In this document: piece after piece, positions 36,552-43,531 of the stretch
Numbering within the stretch: position 1 is the first letter of the stretch
Layout: every line of letters begins with the position of its first letter
Assembly (NCBI RefSeq): GCF_900113015.1
Contig: NZ_FONV01000002.1
Location: forward strand, 434,001-498,000
Direction: 5' to 3'
DNA length: 64,000 bases
Source: Actinoplanes philippinensis
GTDB lineage: Bacteria > Actinomycetota > Actinomycetes > Mycobacteriales > Micromonosporaceae
The notes under the pieces: model-generated
What the model saw: the letters and a program-made list of their open reading frames with translations, nothing else
Databases searched by the model: none
What the model was told of the DNA's origin: nothing
Translations under genes and position numbers: made by a program

Positions 36552-36923
36552 CGTCGTTTCTCCTCGCTCGTTTCGCATCCGACGTTGGTGGGTCGAACCG
36601 ATCGCTGCGGAGGAAGACGCAGCATGCCGTGACCGGCCGAGGCCGGAGACCGGGGCTCCAACGGGCGGCCGGAGCCCCGGTGGACGGTCACTCGGACCGC
36701 CCGACGGCAAGCCGGCCAGGCGTGAAGCTTCCCCACACCACACCCGGCCGGCACCGCCGGCGGGTCCGTCGCCCGCCACCGGGGGTCGGGGGCAGCGAGC
36801 GACGGCCTGCCTTGAACGAGGCCCGGACCCGCGAATGCCCGGACCACGTGTGCAGCGCTTCGCGGGCGCCACACCCGGGAGGCGAGCCGCGAAACACGCT
36901 CCCGGAGCCGAACGAACACCCTT
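36552..36923. other. Long leader between the damage-inducible promoter and the HEPN gene
   Basis: About 370 bases without a recognisable gene. If transcription starts near 36943, this is an unusually long 5' untranslated region. The frame of the HEPN gene is open upstream to 36980, but these residues have no similarity. Confidence 0.5.
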
Positions 36924-36980
36924 TCGAACATCCGTTCTAACTACCGCAGAGACTAACACCCCCCTACGACAAAAACGCAA
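36924..36980 (-). promoter_or_regulatory. PafBC-type promoter motif followed by a LexA box
   Basis: On the minus strand TTGTCGTAG (36972-36964), 8 bases, then TAGTCT (36955-36950) closely match the mycobacterial PafBC motif TTGTCRGTG-N8-TANNNT. Directly downstream, at 36939-36924, TAGAACGGATGTTCGA differs by one base from the actinobacterial LexA box TCGAACRNRYGTTCGA. Transcription would start near 36943, so LexA would block the start point. The promoter points to the HEPN-imuA-imuB-dnaE2 genes. Confidence 0.7.
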
Positions 36981-37008
36981 CCTTCAGCGCGCCACGCCAC
37001 CAGCTTTT

Positions 37009-37024
37009 TCGAACGGATGATCGA
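37009..37024. promoter_or_regulatory. Second LexA-like box
   Basis: TCGAACGGATGATCGA matches the LexA consensus TCGAACRNRYGTTCGA except for one base in the right half. It lies 85 bases from the first box, between the mutasome promoter and the copper-type operator, so either side could be affected. Confidence 0.5.
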
Positions 37025-37077
37025 CAGGACGCGGGGCGCACGTCACAGGCGGGCAAGCGGATCGAACCTTTCCTCCG

Positions 37078-37097
37078 ATACCCCAGGGGGGTATATT
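37078..37097 (+). promoter_or_regulatory. CsoR-like operator over a -10 element
   Basis: ATACCCC-AGG-GGGGTAT (37078-37094) is a perfect inverted repeat of the GC-flanked type bound by copper sensors CsoR/RicR. It overlaps TATATT (37092-37097), a good -10, 24 bases before the DUF4396 start. Copper should release repression. Confidence 0.65.
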
Positions 37098-37121
37098 GCC
37101 ACTGAGTGGAGGGAGAGGTTC

Positions 37122-37598
37122 ATGGATCACAACAGGCACGGATCCGCGTCGTGGCGGATGGCGGCACAGGCGACACTGCACTGCCTCACCGGCTGCGCCA
37201 TCGGCGAGGTGCTCGGCATGGTGATCGGCACCGCCCTGGGCTGGACCGCCGGCGCGACCGTGGTTCTCGCGATCGGGCTGGCGTTCGTCTTCGGGTATGC
37301 GCTCACCATGCGGCCACTGCTCCGCTCCGGCATCGGCGTCCGCGACGCGCTGAAGGTGGCACTCGCCGCCGACACGGTGTCCATCGTGGTCATGGAGATC
37401 ATCGACAACATGGTCATGCTCGTGGTGCCCGGCGCGATGGAGGCCGGGCTGGGCAACCGGCTGTTCTGGGGTTCGCTCGCCTTCGCGCTGGCGGTGGCGT
37501 TCGTGCTGACCGTGCCGGTCAACAGGTGGCTGATCGCCCGAGGCAAGGGTCACGCGGTGGTTCACCAGCACCACAGCCCGCATCAGCACAACCACTGA
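37122..37598 (+). CDS. DUF4396 membrane protein with a His-rich tail
   Basis: A 158-residue protein with four hydrophobic segments: LTGCAIGEVLGMVIGTALGW, ATVVLAIGLAFVFGYALTM, a segment around DTVSIVVMEIIDNMVMLVVP and FWGSLAFALAVAFVLTVPVN. The last residues HAVVHQHHSPHQHNH form a metal-binding His cluster. DUF4396 proteins often occur with copper genes such as DUF305, which is the next gene here, and a CsoR-like operator lies just upstream. The ATG at 37122 has GGAGGGAGAG 5-14 bases upstream. A role in copper resistance or trafficking is inferred. Confidence 0.85.
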   Translation: MDHNRHGSASWRMAAQATLHCLTGCAIGEVLGMVIGTALGWTAGATVVLAIGLAFVFGYALTMRPLLRSGIGVRDALKVALAADTVSIVVMEIIDNMVMLVVPGAMEAGLGNRLFWGSLAFALAVAFVLTVPVNRWLIARGKGHAVVHQHHSPHQHNH

Positions 37599-37680
37599 CG
37601 CAACCCCACAGACAGACATAAAAGCTTCGAGGGGTACGCCGGCGCAAAGAGCACACCTAGGCAGCGAGTCGAGCAGCCAG

Positions 37681-37905
37681 GCCCGAAGGGGTGGAGACAG
37701 CGCGACCCAGAGGGATGACACGACGCGGCCGAAAGCGGTAAAGACGACGCGGTCGGGAGGGGTTAACACGACGCGGCCGGAAAGCGGTGAACACAGCGCG
37801 GCCCGAAGGGGTTAACACGACGCGGCCGGAAAGCGGTGAACACGGCGCGGCCGGGAGGGGTTAACACGGCGCGGTCGGGAGGGGTGGAGACGACGCGGCC
37901 GGAAG
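37681..37905. repeat. 24-25 bp tandem array, about 9 units
   Basis: Units of the form CGCGGCCGGAAAGCGGTGAA alternate with CGCGGTCGGGAGGGGTTAAC forms, each followed by CACGA or CACGG. The period is 24 or 25 bases, so no frame is kept. The last unit forms one arm of the DUF305 terminator. Confidence 0.9.
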
Positions 37906-37925
37906 TAGGCCTGCCGCGCCGTCTC
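37887..37925 (-). terminator. Terminator of the DUF305 operon, built from a repeat unit
   Basis: GAGACGACGCGGC (37887-37899) pairs with GCCGCGCCGTCTC (37913-37925) with a single mismatch or G-U pair; the stem starts 8 bases after the DUF305 stop. The left arm belongs to the 24-bp array. Confidence 0.7.
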
Positions 37926-37933
37926 CACCGGGT

Positions 37934-38563
37934 TCAGCGGCTCATCGCCTTCATGGCGGCGATCTCCGCCTGCTGGTCGGTGATGATCTTTGCGGCCAGG
38001 GCTCTGGCTTCCGGGTTGGCGCCGTCGGCGATCTGGGCCTGGGCCATCGTCACGGCGCCCTCGTGGTGGGCGATCATCATGGTGAGGAACTGGTCGTCGA
38101 AGGCCTGGCCGGTGGATTCGGCCAGCTTTGTCATGTCGGCGGCGGACATCATGCCCGGCATCGACTCGTGGCCGTCACCGTGGCCGTCACCGGTTTCCGC
38201 CGGCGGGAGGCCCCACGCGGAGAGCCAGGCGGTCATGGTGGCGATCTCCGGGGACTGAGCGGACTCGATCTTGGCGGCGAGTTCTTTCACCCGGGGGTCG
38301 GCGGCTCGTTCGGCGGCCAGGGCCGACATCACGATCGCCTGCTGGTGGTGGACGCTCATGTGTTCGGCGAACGCGGCATCGGCGTCGTTGAACACGGCTC
38401 CCGGCGAGGCGGAGGTGGAGGCCGGCGTGGCGGGCCCGGCGCCGGAATGAGCGGGTGAGTGGCCGCCACCGCTACAGGCGGCCACGGCGAGGGTCAGCAG
38501 CAGAACGCCCGGCCCGAAGGCACGACGGAGGAACGTGAGGGACGTCAAGGGGTTACCTTTCAC
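37934..38563 (-). CDS. DUF305 lipoprotein, copper-type
   Basis: A 209-residue lipoprotein: signal peptide with lipobox LAVAACSGGG (Cys near residue 30), a Ser/Pro/Ala linker, then two DUF305 halves with HMSVHHQQAIVMSALAAERA and MMIAHHEGAVTMAQAQIADG, whose His and Met residues form a ferritin-like metal site. A Met/His-rich linker (GDGHGDGHESMPGMM) lies between them. The GTG at 38563 is used. It follows the DUF6153-like gene by 31 bases and converges with the DUF4396 gene. Such proteins are linked to copper handling at the cell surface, but biochemical roles are poorly known. Confidence 0.88.
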   Translation of the reverse strand: MKGNPLTSLTFLRRAFGPGVLLLTLAVAACSGGGHSPAHSGAGPATPASTSASPGAVFNDADAAFAEHMSVHHQQAIVMSALAAERAADPRVKELAAKIESAQSPEIATMTAWLSAWGLPPAETGDGHGDGHESMPGMMSAADMTKLAESTGQAFDDQFLTMMIAHHEGAVTMAQAQIADGANPEARALAAKIITDQQAEIAAMKAMSR

Positions 38564-38594
38564 ATCGGAGACGAATAGTGGGCGAAAGTCCCCG

Positions 38595-39005
38595 CTATAT
38601 ACGTATGGCCGATGTCGAGATCAGGCGTAGACCGGCACCGCCGGAGGGCGGCGCCCGGGGAGTCACCCGGCCGGAGGGAAACCCGTCGTCCCATCGCCGC
38701 GGCAAGGACCAGGCCGACAGCGACAGCAGCAACGTCACCGTCAGCACCGCGACGCAGACACTCCAGACCGTCCCGTGCCCGCCCGACCCGTGATCATCGG
38801 TGTGGGGACCGGCGGGAAGCCCGGCCGGCACGGCGCCGGGAGCGGAGGAGAGAAGCGGCGAGTGCGGCGAGACCGCGGCCGGACGGTGAGCGGCGGCCCC
38901 GTGCCCGAGGATGTGCATCGACGCCAGCCCGATCGCCGTGCAGGCGAACAGCAACCACCAGGCGGCCCGGCGCATCGTCGCGCCGCTCTCCGCCGTGATC
39001 CGCAC
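38595..39005 (-). CDS. DUF6153-like small membrane protein
   Basis: A 136-residue protein with an N-terminal helix (RRAAWWLLFACTAIGLASMH), a His-containing extracytoplasmic loop (HILGHGAAAHRP ... GPHTDDHGSGGHG) and a second helix (VWSVCVAVLTVTLLLSLSAW). This plan and the adjacency to DUF305 fit the DUF6153 family. The GTG at 39005 is used; ATG at 38975 would give 126 residues. It is probably cotranscribed with the DUF305 gene. The histidines suggest metal binding, which is inference. Confidence 0.7.
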   Translation of the reverse strand: MRITAESGATMRRAAWWLLFACTAIGLASMHILGHGAAAHRPAAVSPHSPLLSSAPGAVPAGLPAGPHTDDHGSGGHGTVWSVCVAVLTVTLLLSLSAWSLPRRWDDGFPSGRVTPRAPPSGGAGLRLISTSAIRI

Positions 39006-39063
39006 CCCGTCACGGTACCCGCGACCAGGAGCAGATCCGCACGTTCGTGAATACGATGACGGG

Positions 39064-39855
39064 ATGGCGACGATCGTGGTCACCGGCGGGAGCTCCGGGG
39101 TGGGGCTGGCCGCCGCCGAGCAGTTCGCCGCGCGTGGCGACGAGGTGGTCCTGGTGGGCCGTGACCCGCGTCGTCTCGCCGGCGCGGTGGCCCGGGTGCG
39201 GCCGGCAGCGCATTTCCGGGCCGATTTCGAGAGTCTGGCCGAGGTCCGGGCGCTGGCGGGCGACCTGCTGGCCGGGTTCCCGAGGATCGACGTGCTGGCG
39301 AACAATGCCGGCGGCATGATCGACGGGTTCCGGCGGACCGCCGACGGGTTCGAGGCGACGTTCCAGGCCAATCATCTGGCCCCGTTCCTGTTGACGACCC
39401 TGTTGCGGGAGCGGCTGCGGGGCGCCCGGGTGGTGAACACGGCGTCCCGGGCGCACCTGTACGGCCGGCCGGACCCGGACCGTCCGGAGGGCGATCCGGC
39501 GAGCTACAACCGCTGGCGGGCGTACGGGGCGGGCAAGTCGGCGAACATCCTCTTCGCCGCGGAGGCGGCCCGCCGCTGGCCGGATGTGTTCAGTGTCTCG
39601 TTCCATCCGGGTGTGGTGCGGACGAATTTCGGCGCGGGCCGCACCGTCCGGCTGTTCTACCGGTTCGCGCCGTTCCTGGTCACTCCGGAGAAGGCCGGTG
39701 AGCTGCTGGTGTGGCTGGCCACGGCGCCGGAGGCGGAGCTGGTGAACGGCGGCTACTACGTGGGGCACTCGCTGACCACCCCGGCGGCGCACGCCCGTGA
39801 CCCCGAGCTTGCCGGTCGGTTGTGGGAGGCCAGCGCCGAGGCGGTAAACAAGTAA
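39064..39855 (+). CDS. Short-chain dehydrogenase/reductase
   Basis: A 263-residue SDR of the retinol-dehydrogenase-like group. The NAD(P) motif TGGSSGVGLAAAEQFAARG is at the N-terminus, NNAGG near residue 80, the catalytic Ser in NTASRAHLYG and YGAGKSAN (Y-x3-K). The arginine after the second strand (VGRDPRR) suggests NADP. It is the first of a plus-strand run in which the next gene begins 2 bases after its stop. Its substrate is unknown; it may not belong functionally to the carotenoid genes downstream. Confidence 0.9.
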   Translation: MATIVVTGGSSGVGLAAAEQFAARGDEVVLVGRDPRRLAGAVARVRPAAHFRADFESLAEVRALAGDLLAGFPRIDVLANNAGGMIDGFRRTADGFEATFQANHLAPFLLTTLLRERLRGARVVNTASRAHLYGRPDPDRPEGDPASYNRWRAYGAGKSANILFAAEAARRWPDVFSVSFHPGVVRTNFGAGRTVRLFYRFAPFLVTPEKAGELLVWLATAPEAELVNGGYYVGHSLTTPAAHARDPELAGRLWEASAEAVNK

Positions 39856-39857
39856 GG

Positions 39858-40331
39858 ATGCACAACCATCCGAATGTGATCGCGGTCCGCGACGCTCTGA
39901 CGGCGGCCGGCGCGGCCGCCGCCGAGATCGTCATCCTGGACGAGGCGGTGCACACCGCCGCGCTGGCGGCCGCCGCTCTGAACATCGAGGTCGGCCAGAT
40001 CGCCAACTCGCTGATCTTCGACGCCGACGGGGAGCCGCTGCTGGTCCTGACGTCGGGCGCGCACCGGGTGGACACCGCGAAGGTGGCCGCCGAGCTGCGG
40101 ATCGGGAAGCTGCGGCGGGCTACGCCGGAGTTCGTCCGGCAGCACACCGGCCAGGCGATCGGCGGGGTCGCCCCGGTGGGTCATCCGAAGCCGGTGCGGA
40201 CCCTGGTGGACGTCGAGCTGGAGCGGTTCCCGGTGGTGTGGGCGGCGGGCGGCGTACCCCAATCGTTGTTTGCGACGACCTATGCGGAGCTGGTCCGCGT
40301 CACCGCCGGGACCCCGGCCGAGGTCGCGTGA
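39858..40331 (+). CDS. YbaK/EbsC-type aminoacyl-tRNA deacylase
   Basis: A 157-residue single-domain protein of the YbaK/ProX editing family, which hydrolyses mischarged tRNAs. Family marks are the N-terminal helix NHPNVIAVRDALTAAG, EVGQIANSLIFDADGEPLLV, the catalytic-region Lys in DTAKVAAELRIGKLRRAT, and GGVAPVGHPKPV. It starts 2 bases after the SDR stop and overlaps the CrtA-like gene by GTGA. Which tRNA it edits cannot be told from sequence. Confidence 0.92.
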   Translation: MHNHPNVIAVRDALTAAGAAAAEIVILDEAVHTAALAAAALNIEVGQIANSLIFDADGEPLLVLTSGAHRVDTAKVAAELRIGKLRRATPEFVRQHTGQAIGGVAPVGHPKPVRTLVDVELERFPVVWAAGGVPQSLFATTYAELVRVTAGTPAEVA

Positions 40332-41005
40332 TCGACGACGACCACGTCAGCCTGCATGTCTGGCGGGTCCCGCGCCGCGCGATCGGCGCGGCCATGATGC
40401 GCATGGCCTTCGCCGGAAAAGACCTTAAAAACGTCACATTCGGCAAATTCCTGGGTACGGGCACCGGCACCACCTTCGGTCCGGGCGACACGGATCTGAC
40501 CCGCTGGGCCGCGATAACCGTGAGTGACGCCCCGGTGAGTTTCCCGCGCTGGGACGCGATAGCCGACGGGAATGCCCGGATCGATCTCGAGCCGCTGGTG
40601 AGCCGGGGCGAGTGGTCGGGCCGGAGCCCGTTCCGCTCGACCGGTCGCAGAACGGACGGAATGGTGGTGGCGCTGACCCGTGCGCGGCTGCGGCCGGCGA
40701 AGGCGCTGCGGTTCTGGCGGGCGATCCCGGCGGTCGCGCGGGAGGTGGCGGACGCGCCGGGGCTGCTCGCGCGGTTCGGGGTGGGTGAGGCGCCGATCGG
40801 CTGGCAGGGCACGGTCAGCGTGTGGCGCAGCACGGCGGATCTGACCGCGTTCGCGTACCGTCAGCCGGAGCATCGCGCGGTGATCGCCCGTACGCCTGCC
40901 GACGGCTGGTATGCGGAGGAGCTTTTCGCCCGTTTCGCGGTGCGTGACCTCACCGGCGACCGCAGGGTGCTGGGCTGGATCGACGAGGAGCTGACGGAGC
41001 GATGA
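40328..41005 (+). CDS. CrtA-like (spheroidene monooxygenase family) protein
   Basis: A 225-residue homologue of CrtA, the carotenoid ketolase family. Recognisable are HVWRVPRRAIGAAMMRMAF at the start, FGVGEAPIGWQGTVSVWRS and FAYRQPEHRAVIARTPADG and WYAEELFARFAV near the end, close to the CrtA pattern. The GTG overlaps the ybaK stop; the stop overlaps the GNAT start. The CruF-like and desaturase genes nearby support a role on acyclic carotenoids. Other members act on unknown substrates, so ketolase activity is inferred. Confidence 0.8.
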   Translation: MIDDDHVSLHVWRVPRRAIGAAMMRMAFAGKDLKNVTFGKFLGTGTGTTFGPGDTDLTRWAAITVSDAPVSFPRWDAIADGNARIDLEPLVSRGEWSGRSPFRSTGRRTDGMVVALTRARLRPAKALRFWRAIPAVAREVADAPGLLARFGVGEAPIGWQGTVSVWRSTADLTAFAYRQPEHRAVIARTPADGWYAEELFARFAVRDLTGDRRVLGWIDEELTER

Positions 41006-41559
41006 GGCTCGTAGCTTGGCAGCCGGACGACCTGCTGCGCCGGCTCGACGACGTGGTGGCCGTCTACGGCGAGGCGATGGGGTACCGCAAGGAGCTGCTG
41101 CAGACACGCCGCGGCTACATCGGCTCGCACGTGCGCCGGCCGGGGTTCCGGGCGGTGGCGACGCTGACCGCGGAGGGCCGGCTGGCCGGTTTCGGGTACG
41201 GCTACACGTCCGCCCCCGGCCAGTGGTGGCACGACCAGGTGCGAGCGTCGCTGGACGAGCCGTCCCGCCGGTACTGGCTGTCGGACTGCTTCGAGGTCGT
41301 CGAGCTGCATGTGCGCCCGGTGGCGCAGGGTCACGGGGTCGGCGCCCGGCAGTTGCGGGCGCTGCTGGCGATGGCCGAGGGCAAGCGGGTGCTGCTGTCC
41401 ACTCCGGAGGCCGACGAGCAGGCGTCCCGCGCCTGGCGGCTGTACCGGCGGTTCGGTTTCTCCGACGTGCTGCGGGACTTCCTGTTCCCGGGTGACGAGC
41501 GGGCGTTCGCGATCCTCGGCCGGGAGCTTCCGCTCGCCGAGGGAACGGTCGGCGGCTGA
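41002..41559 (+). CDS. GNAT N-acetyltransferase
   Basis: A 185-residue GNAT-fold protein. The acetyl-CoA binding strand-helix reads FEVVELHVRPVAQGHGVGARQLRALL (positions about 95-120), with the Q/R-x-x-G-x-G/A loop as QGHGVGA, and a C-terminal SRAWRLYRRFGFSDVL segment typical of the family. It overlaps the CrtA-like gene by 4 bases. The acceptor substrate is unknown. Confidence 0.88.
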   Translation: MRLVAWQPDDLLRRLDDVVAVYGEAMGYRKELLQTRRGYIGSHVRRPGFRAVATLTAEGRLAGFGYGYTSAPGQWWHDQVRASLDEPSRRYWLSDCFEVVELHVRPVAQGHGVGARQLRALLAMAEGKRVLLSTPEADEQASRAWRLYRRFGFSDVLRDFLFPGDERAFAILGRELPLAEGTVGG

Positions 41560-41564
41560 CCACG

Positions 41565-42302
41565 TTGCGTGCGGTTTCCTGGGCGCTGCTGGGCGGCCTG
41601 ATCCTGGCCCAGATCTGCTATCCGCTGACCGAGGGCGGGACCCGGGCCGGTCTGACCGTGGCGACGGTCCTGATCGGCGTGATGCTGTCGGTGTCGCACG
41701 CGTGGCTGTCCCGGGGCGCCCGGGCGGCGGGCGCGCTGGTGGGCACCGCGATGCTCGGCGGGTTCGCGGTCGAGGCGATCGGGGTGGCCACCGGTTTCCC
41801 GTTCGGGACCTACGACTACTCCGGCCAGCTGGGGCCGAAACTGCTGGGCGTGCCGCTGATCATCCCGCTGGCCTGGACGTGGATGGCCTGGCCGGCGTGG
41901 CTGGCGGCGCTGCGGGTGGCGCGCGGGCGGGTGGCCCGGATCGCGGTGGCCGCCGGCGGGCTGGCCGCGTGGGATCTGTTCCTCGACCCGCAGATGGTCG
42001 CCGAGGGGTATTGGCGCTGGCACGATCCGGTTCCGGCGCTGCCCGGGGTGCCGGGGATCCCGGTCGGCAACTATCTGGGCTGGCTCGGGTTCGCGATCCT
42101 GCTGATGACGGTGCTGTCGGCGGCGCGGATCGTGTCGTCCCCGGCGCCGGGCGACACGCCGATGCTGGCGCTGTGGCTGTGGACGTACTTCTCCTCGGTC
42201 CTCGCCCACGCCGTCTTCCTGGACCTGCCCGCCTCGGCCGCGTGGGGCGGTGTCCTGATGGGTCTGGCCGTGCTGCCGTTGCTGAAACCCCGTACGACAT
42301 GA
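41565..42302 (+). CDS. cruF: CruF-like carotenoid 1',2'-hydratase (DUF422)
   Basis: A 245-residue membrane protein with about seven helices, resembling CruF, which hydrates the psi-end of acyclic carotenoids. Family marks are FAVEAIGVATGFPFGTYDYS, LGVPLIIPLAWTWMAWPAW, AAWDLFLDPQMVAEGYW and GIPVGNYLGW. The best start seen is TTG at 41565, 5 bases after the GNAT stop; no strong ribosome site is present, so coupling is likely. The stop overlaps the glycosyltransferase ATG. Hydration followed by glycosylation would give carotenoid glycosides. Confidence 0.85.
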   Translation: MRAVSWALLGGLILAQICYPLTEGGTRAGLTVATVLIGVMLSVSHAWLSRGARAAGALVGTAMLGGFAVEAIGVATGFPFGTYDYSGQLGPKLLGVPLIIPLAWTWMAWPAWLAALRVARGRVARIAVAAGGLAAWDLFLDPQMVAEGYWRWHDPVPALPGVPGIPVGNYLGWLGFAILLMTVLSAARIVSSPAPGDTPMLALWLWTYFSSVLAHAVFLDLPASAAWGGVLMGLAVLPLLKPRTT

Positions 42303-43372
42303 TCGCCTGGCTCGCGCTCACGCCGTTGCTGCTGCTCACCGCGCACACCGTGGTCAACGCGCTGCTGCTGCGCCGCCCGCGCCGCGACGCCACGACGACC
42401 GAGCGGGTGGCCGTCCTGCTGCCGCTGCGCGACGAGGCCGGCCGGGTCACGCCCTGCCTGGAGTCGCTGCTCGCCCAGCGCGGTGTGCCGAACCTGACCG
42501 TGCACGTCCTCGACGACGGATCCACCGACGGGACCGCCGACGTGGTCCGCGCGGTGGCGGGCTCCCGGGTGCGGCTGCTCACCGGCGGGCCGCTGCCGGA
42601 CGGCTGGCTGGGCAAACCGAACGCCTGCCGCCGGCTGGCCGACGACGCCGGCGATGCGGACGTGCTGGTCTTCGTCGACGCCGACGTGGTCCTGGCGCCG
42701 GACGCGGTCGCCGGGGCGGTCGAGTTGCTCCGCTCGACCGGGGTGACGCTGCTCTCGCCGTACCCCCGGATCGTCGGCGCCGGACGGCTGGTCCAGCCGT
42801 TGCTGCAATGGTCCTGGCTCACCTTCCTGCCGTTGCGCCTGATGGAACGTTCGCCGCGCCCGTCGCTCGCCGCCGCCGGCGGCCAGTGGCTGGTCGCCGA
42901 CCGGGCCGGATATCGGCGGGCCGGCGGCCATGCGGCGGTCCGCGACGACATCCTCGAGGACATCGGCCTGGCCCGCGCGGTGAAACGCTCCGGCGGCCGG
43001 ATCGCGCTCGCCGACGGCTCGCGCCTGGCCACCTGCCGCATGTACAGCACCTGGCAGGAACTGGCGAACGGCTACGGCAAATCGCTGTGGGCGTCGTTCG
43101 GGTCGGCGTCCGGCGCGGCCGCCGTCGTGGTCCTTCTTCTTCTGTTGTACGCCGTACCTCCCCTGTTGCTACCAGGTCCGTGGCCGGCCGTCGCGGCGGT
43201 CGCCTACCTTCTCGGCGTCGCGGGCCGGGTGGTCAGCGCCGTGGCCACCGGCGGCCGCCCGCTCGACGCCGTGGCGCATCCGCTCTCCGTGGTCGTGTTC
43301 GCGGGCCTGACCGCACGCTCGTTCCACAGGCGACGCACCGGCCGTCTGTCCTGGCGCGGCCGCCCCGTATGA
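42299..43372 (+). CDS. Family 2 glycosyltransferase, membrane-bound
   Basis: A 357-residue GT2 enzyme: one N-terminal helix (LALTPLLLLTAHTVVNALLL), a GT-A domain with LLPLRDEAGRVTPCLESLLA, VLDDGSTDGTADVV, the metal-binding DVLVFVDADVVLAP and the acceptor region DDILEDIGLARAVKRSGG, then two or three C-terminal helices (VVVLLLLLYAVPPLLL). The ATG at 42299 overlaps the cruF stop. Next to CruF and a desaturase, it probably glycosylates hydroxylated carotenoids; substrate and sugar are inferred. Confidence 0.88.
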   Translation: MIAWLALTPLLLLTAHTVVNALLLRRPRRDATTTERVAVLLPLRDEAGRVTPCLESLLAQRGVPNLTVHVLDDGSTDGTADVVRAVAGSRVRLLTGGPLPDGWLGKPNACRRLADDAGDADVLVFVDADVVLAPDAVAGAVELLRSTGVTLLSPYPRIVGAGRLVQPLLQWSWLTFLPLRLMERSPRPSLAAAGGQWLVADRAGYRRAGGHAAVRDDILEDIGLARAVKRSGGRIALADGSRLATCRMYSTWQELANGYGKSLWASFGSASGAAAVVVLLLLLYAVPPLLLPGPWPAVAAVAYLLGVAGRVVSAVATGGRPLDAVAHPLSVVVFAGLTARSFHRRRTGRLSWRGRPV

Positions 43373-43416
43373 CCCGGGGCCGGCCGTGGGGGCCGTCCAG
43401 CCGGTGAGCAGGCAGC

Positions 43417-43477
43417 CGGCCCGGCGGGCGCGTCTGGGTCCGCAAGCACCGCATTGCTCGCGTGGGAGCCACGGGAC
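43417..43477. repeat. Dispersed intergenic repeat, copy A (61 bp)
   Basis: Two conserved blocks, CGGCCCGGCGGGCGCGTC (43417-43434) and CTCGCGTGGGAGCCACGGGA (43457-43476), flank 22 unrelated bases. The same pair with a 21-base spacer occurs at 52378-52437. It lies in the gap between the glycosyltransferase and the CrtI-like gene. Confidence 0.85.
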
Positions 43478-43531
43478 GGGCATCATTCGGCGGGAGTGCG
43501 TCCCCCCGTACCATAAGAAAAGGGGTAAACC

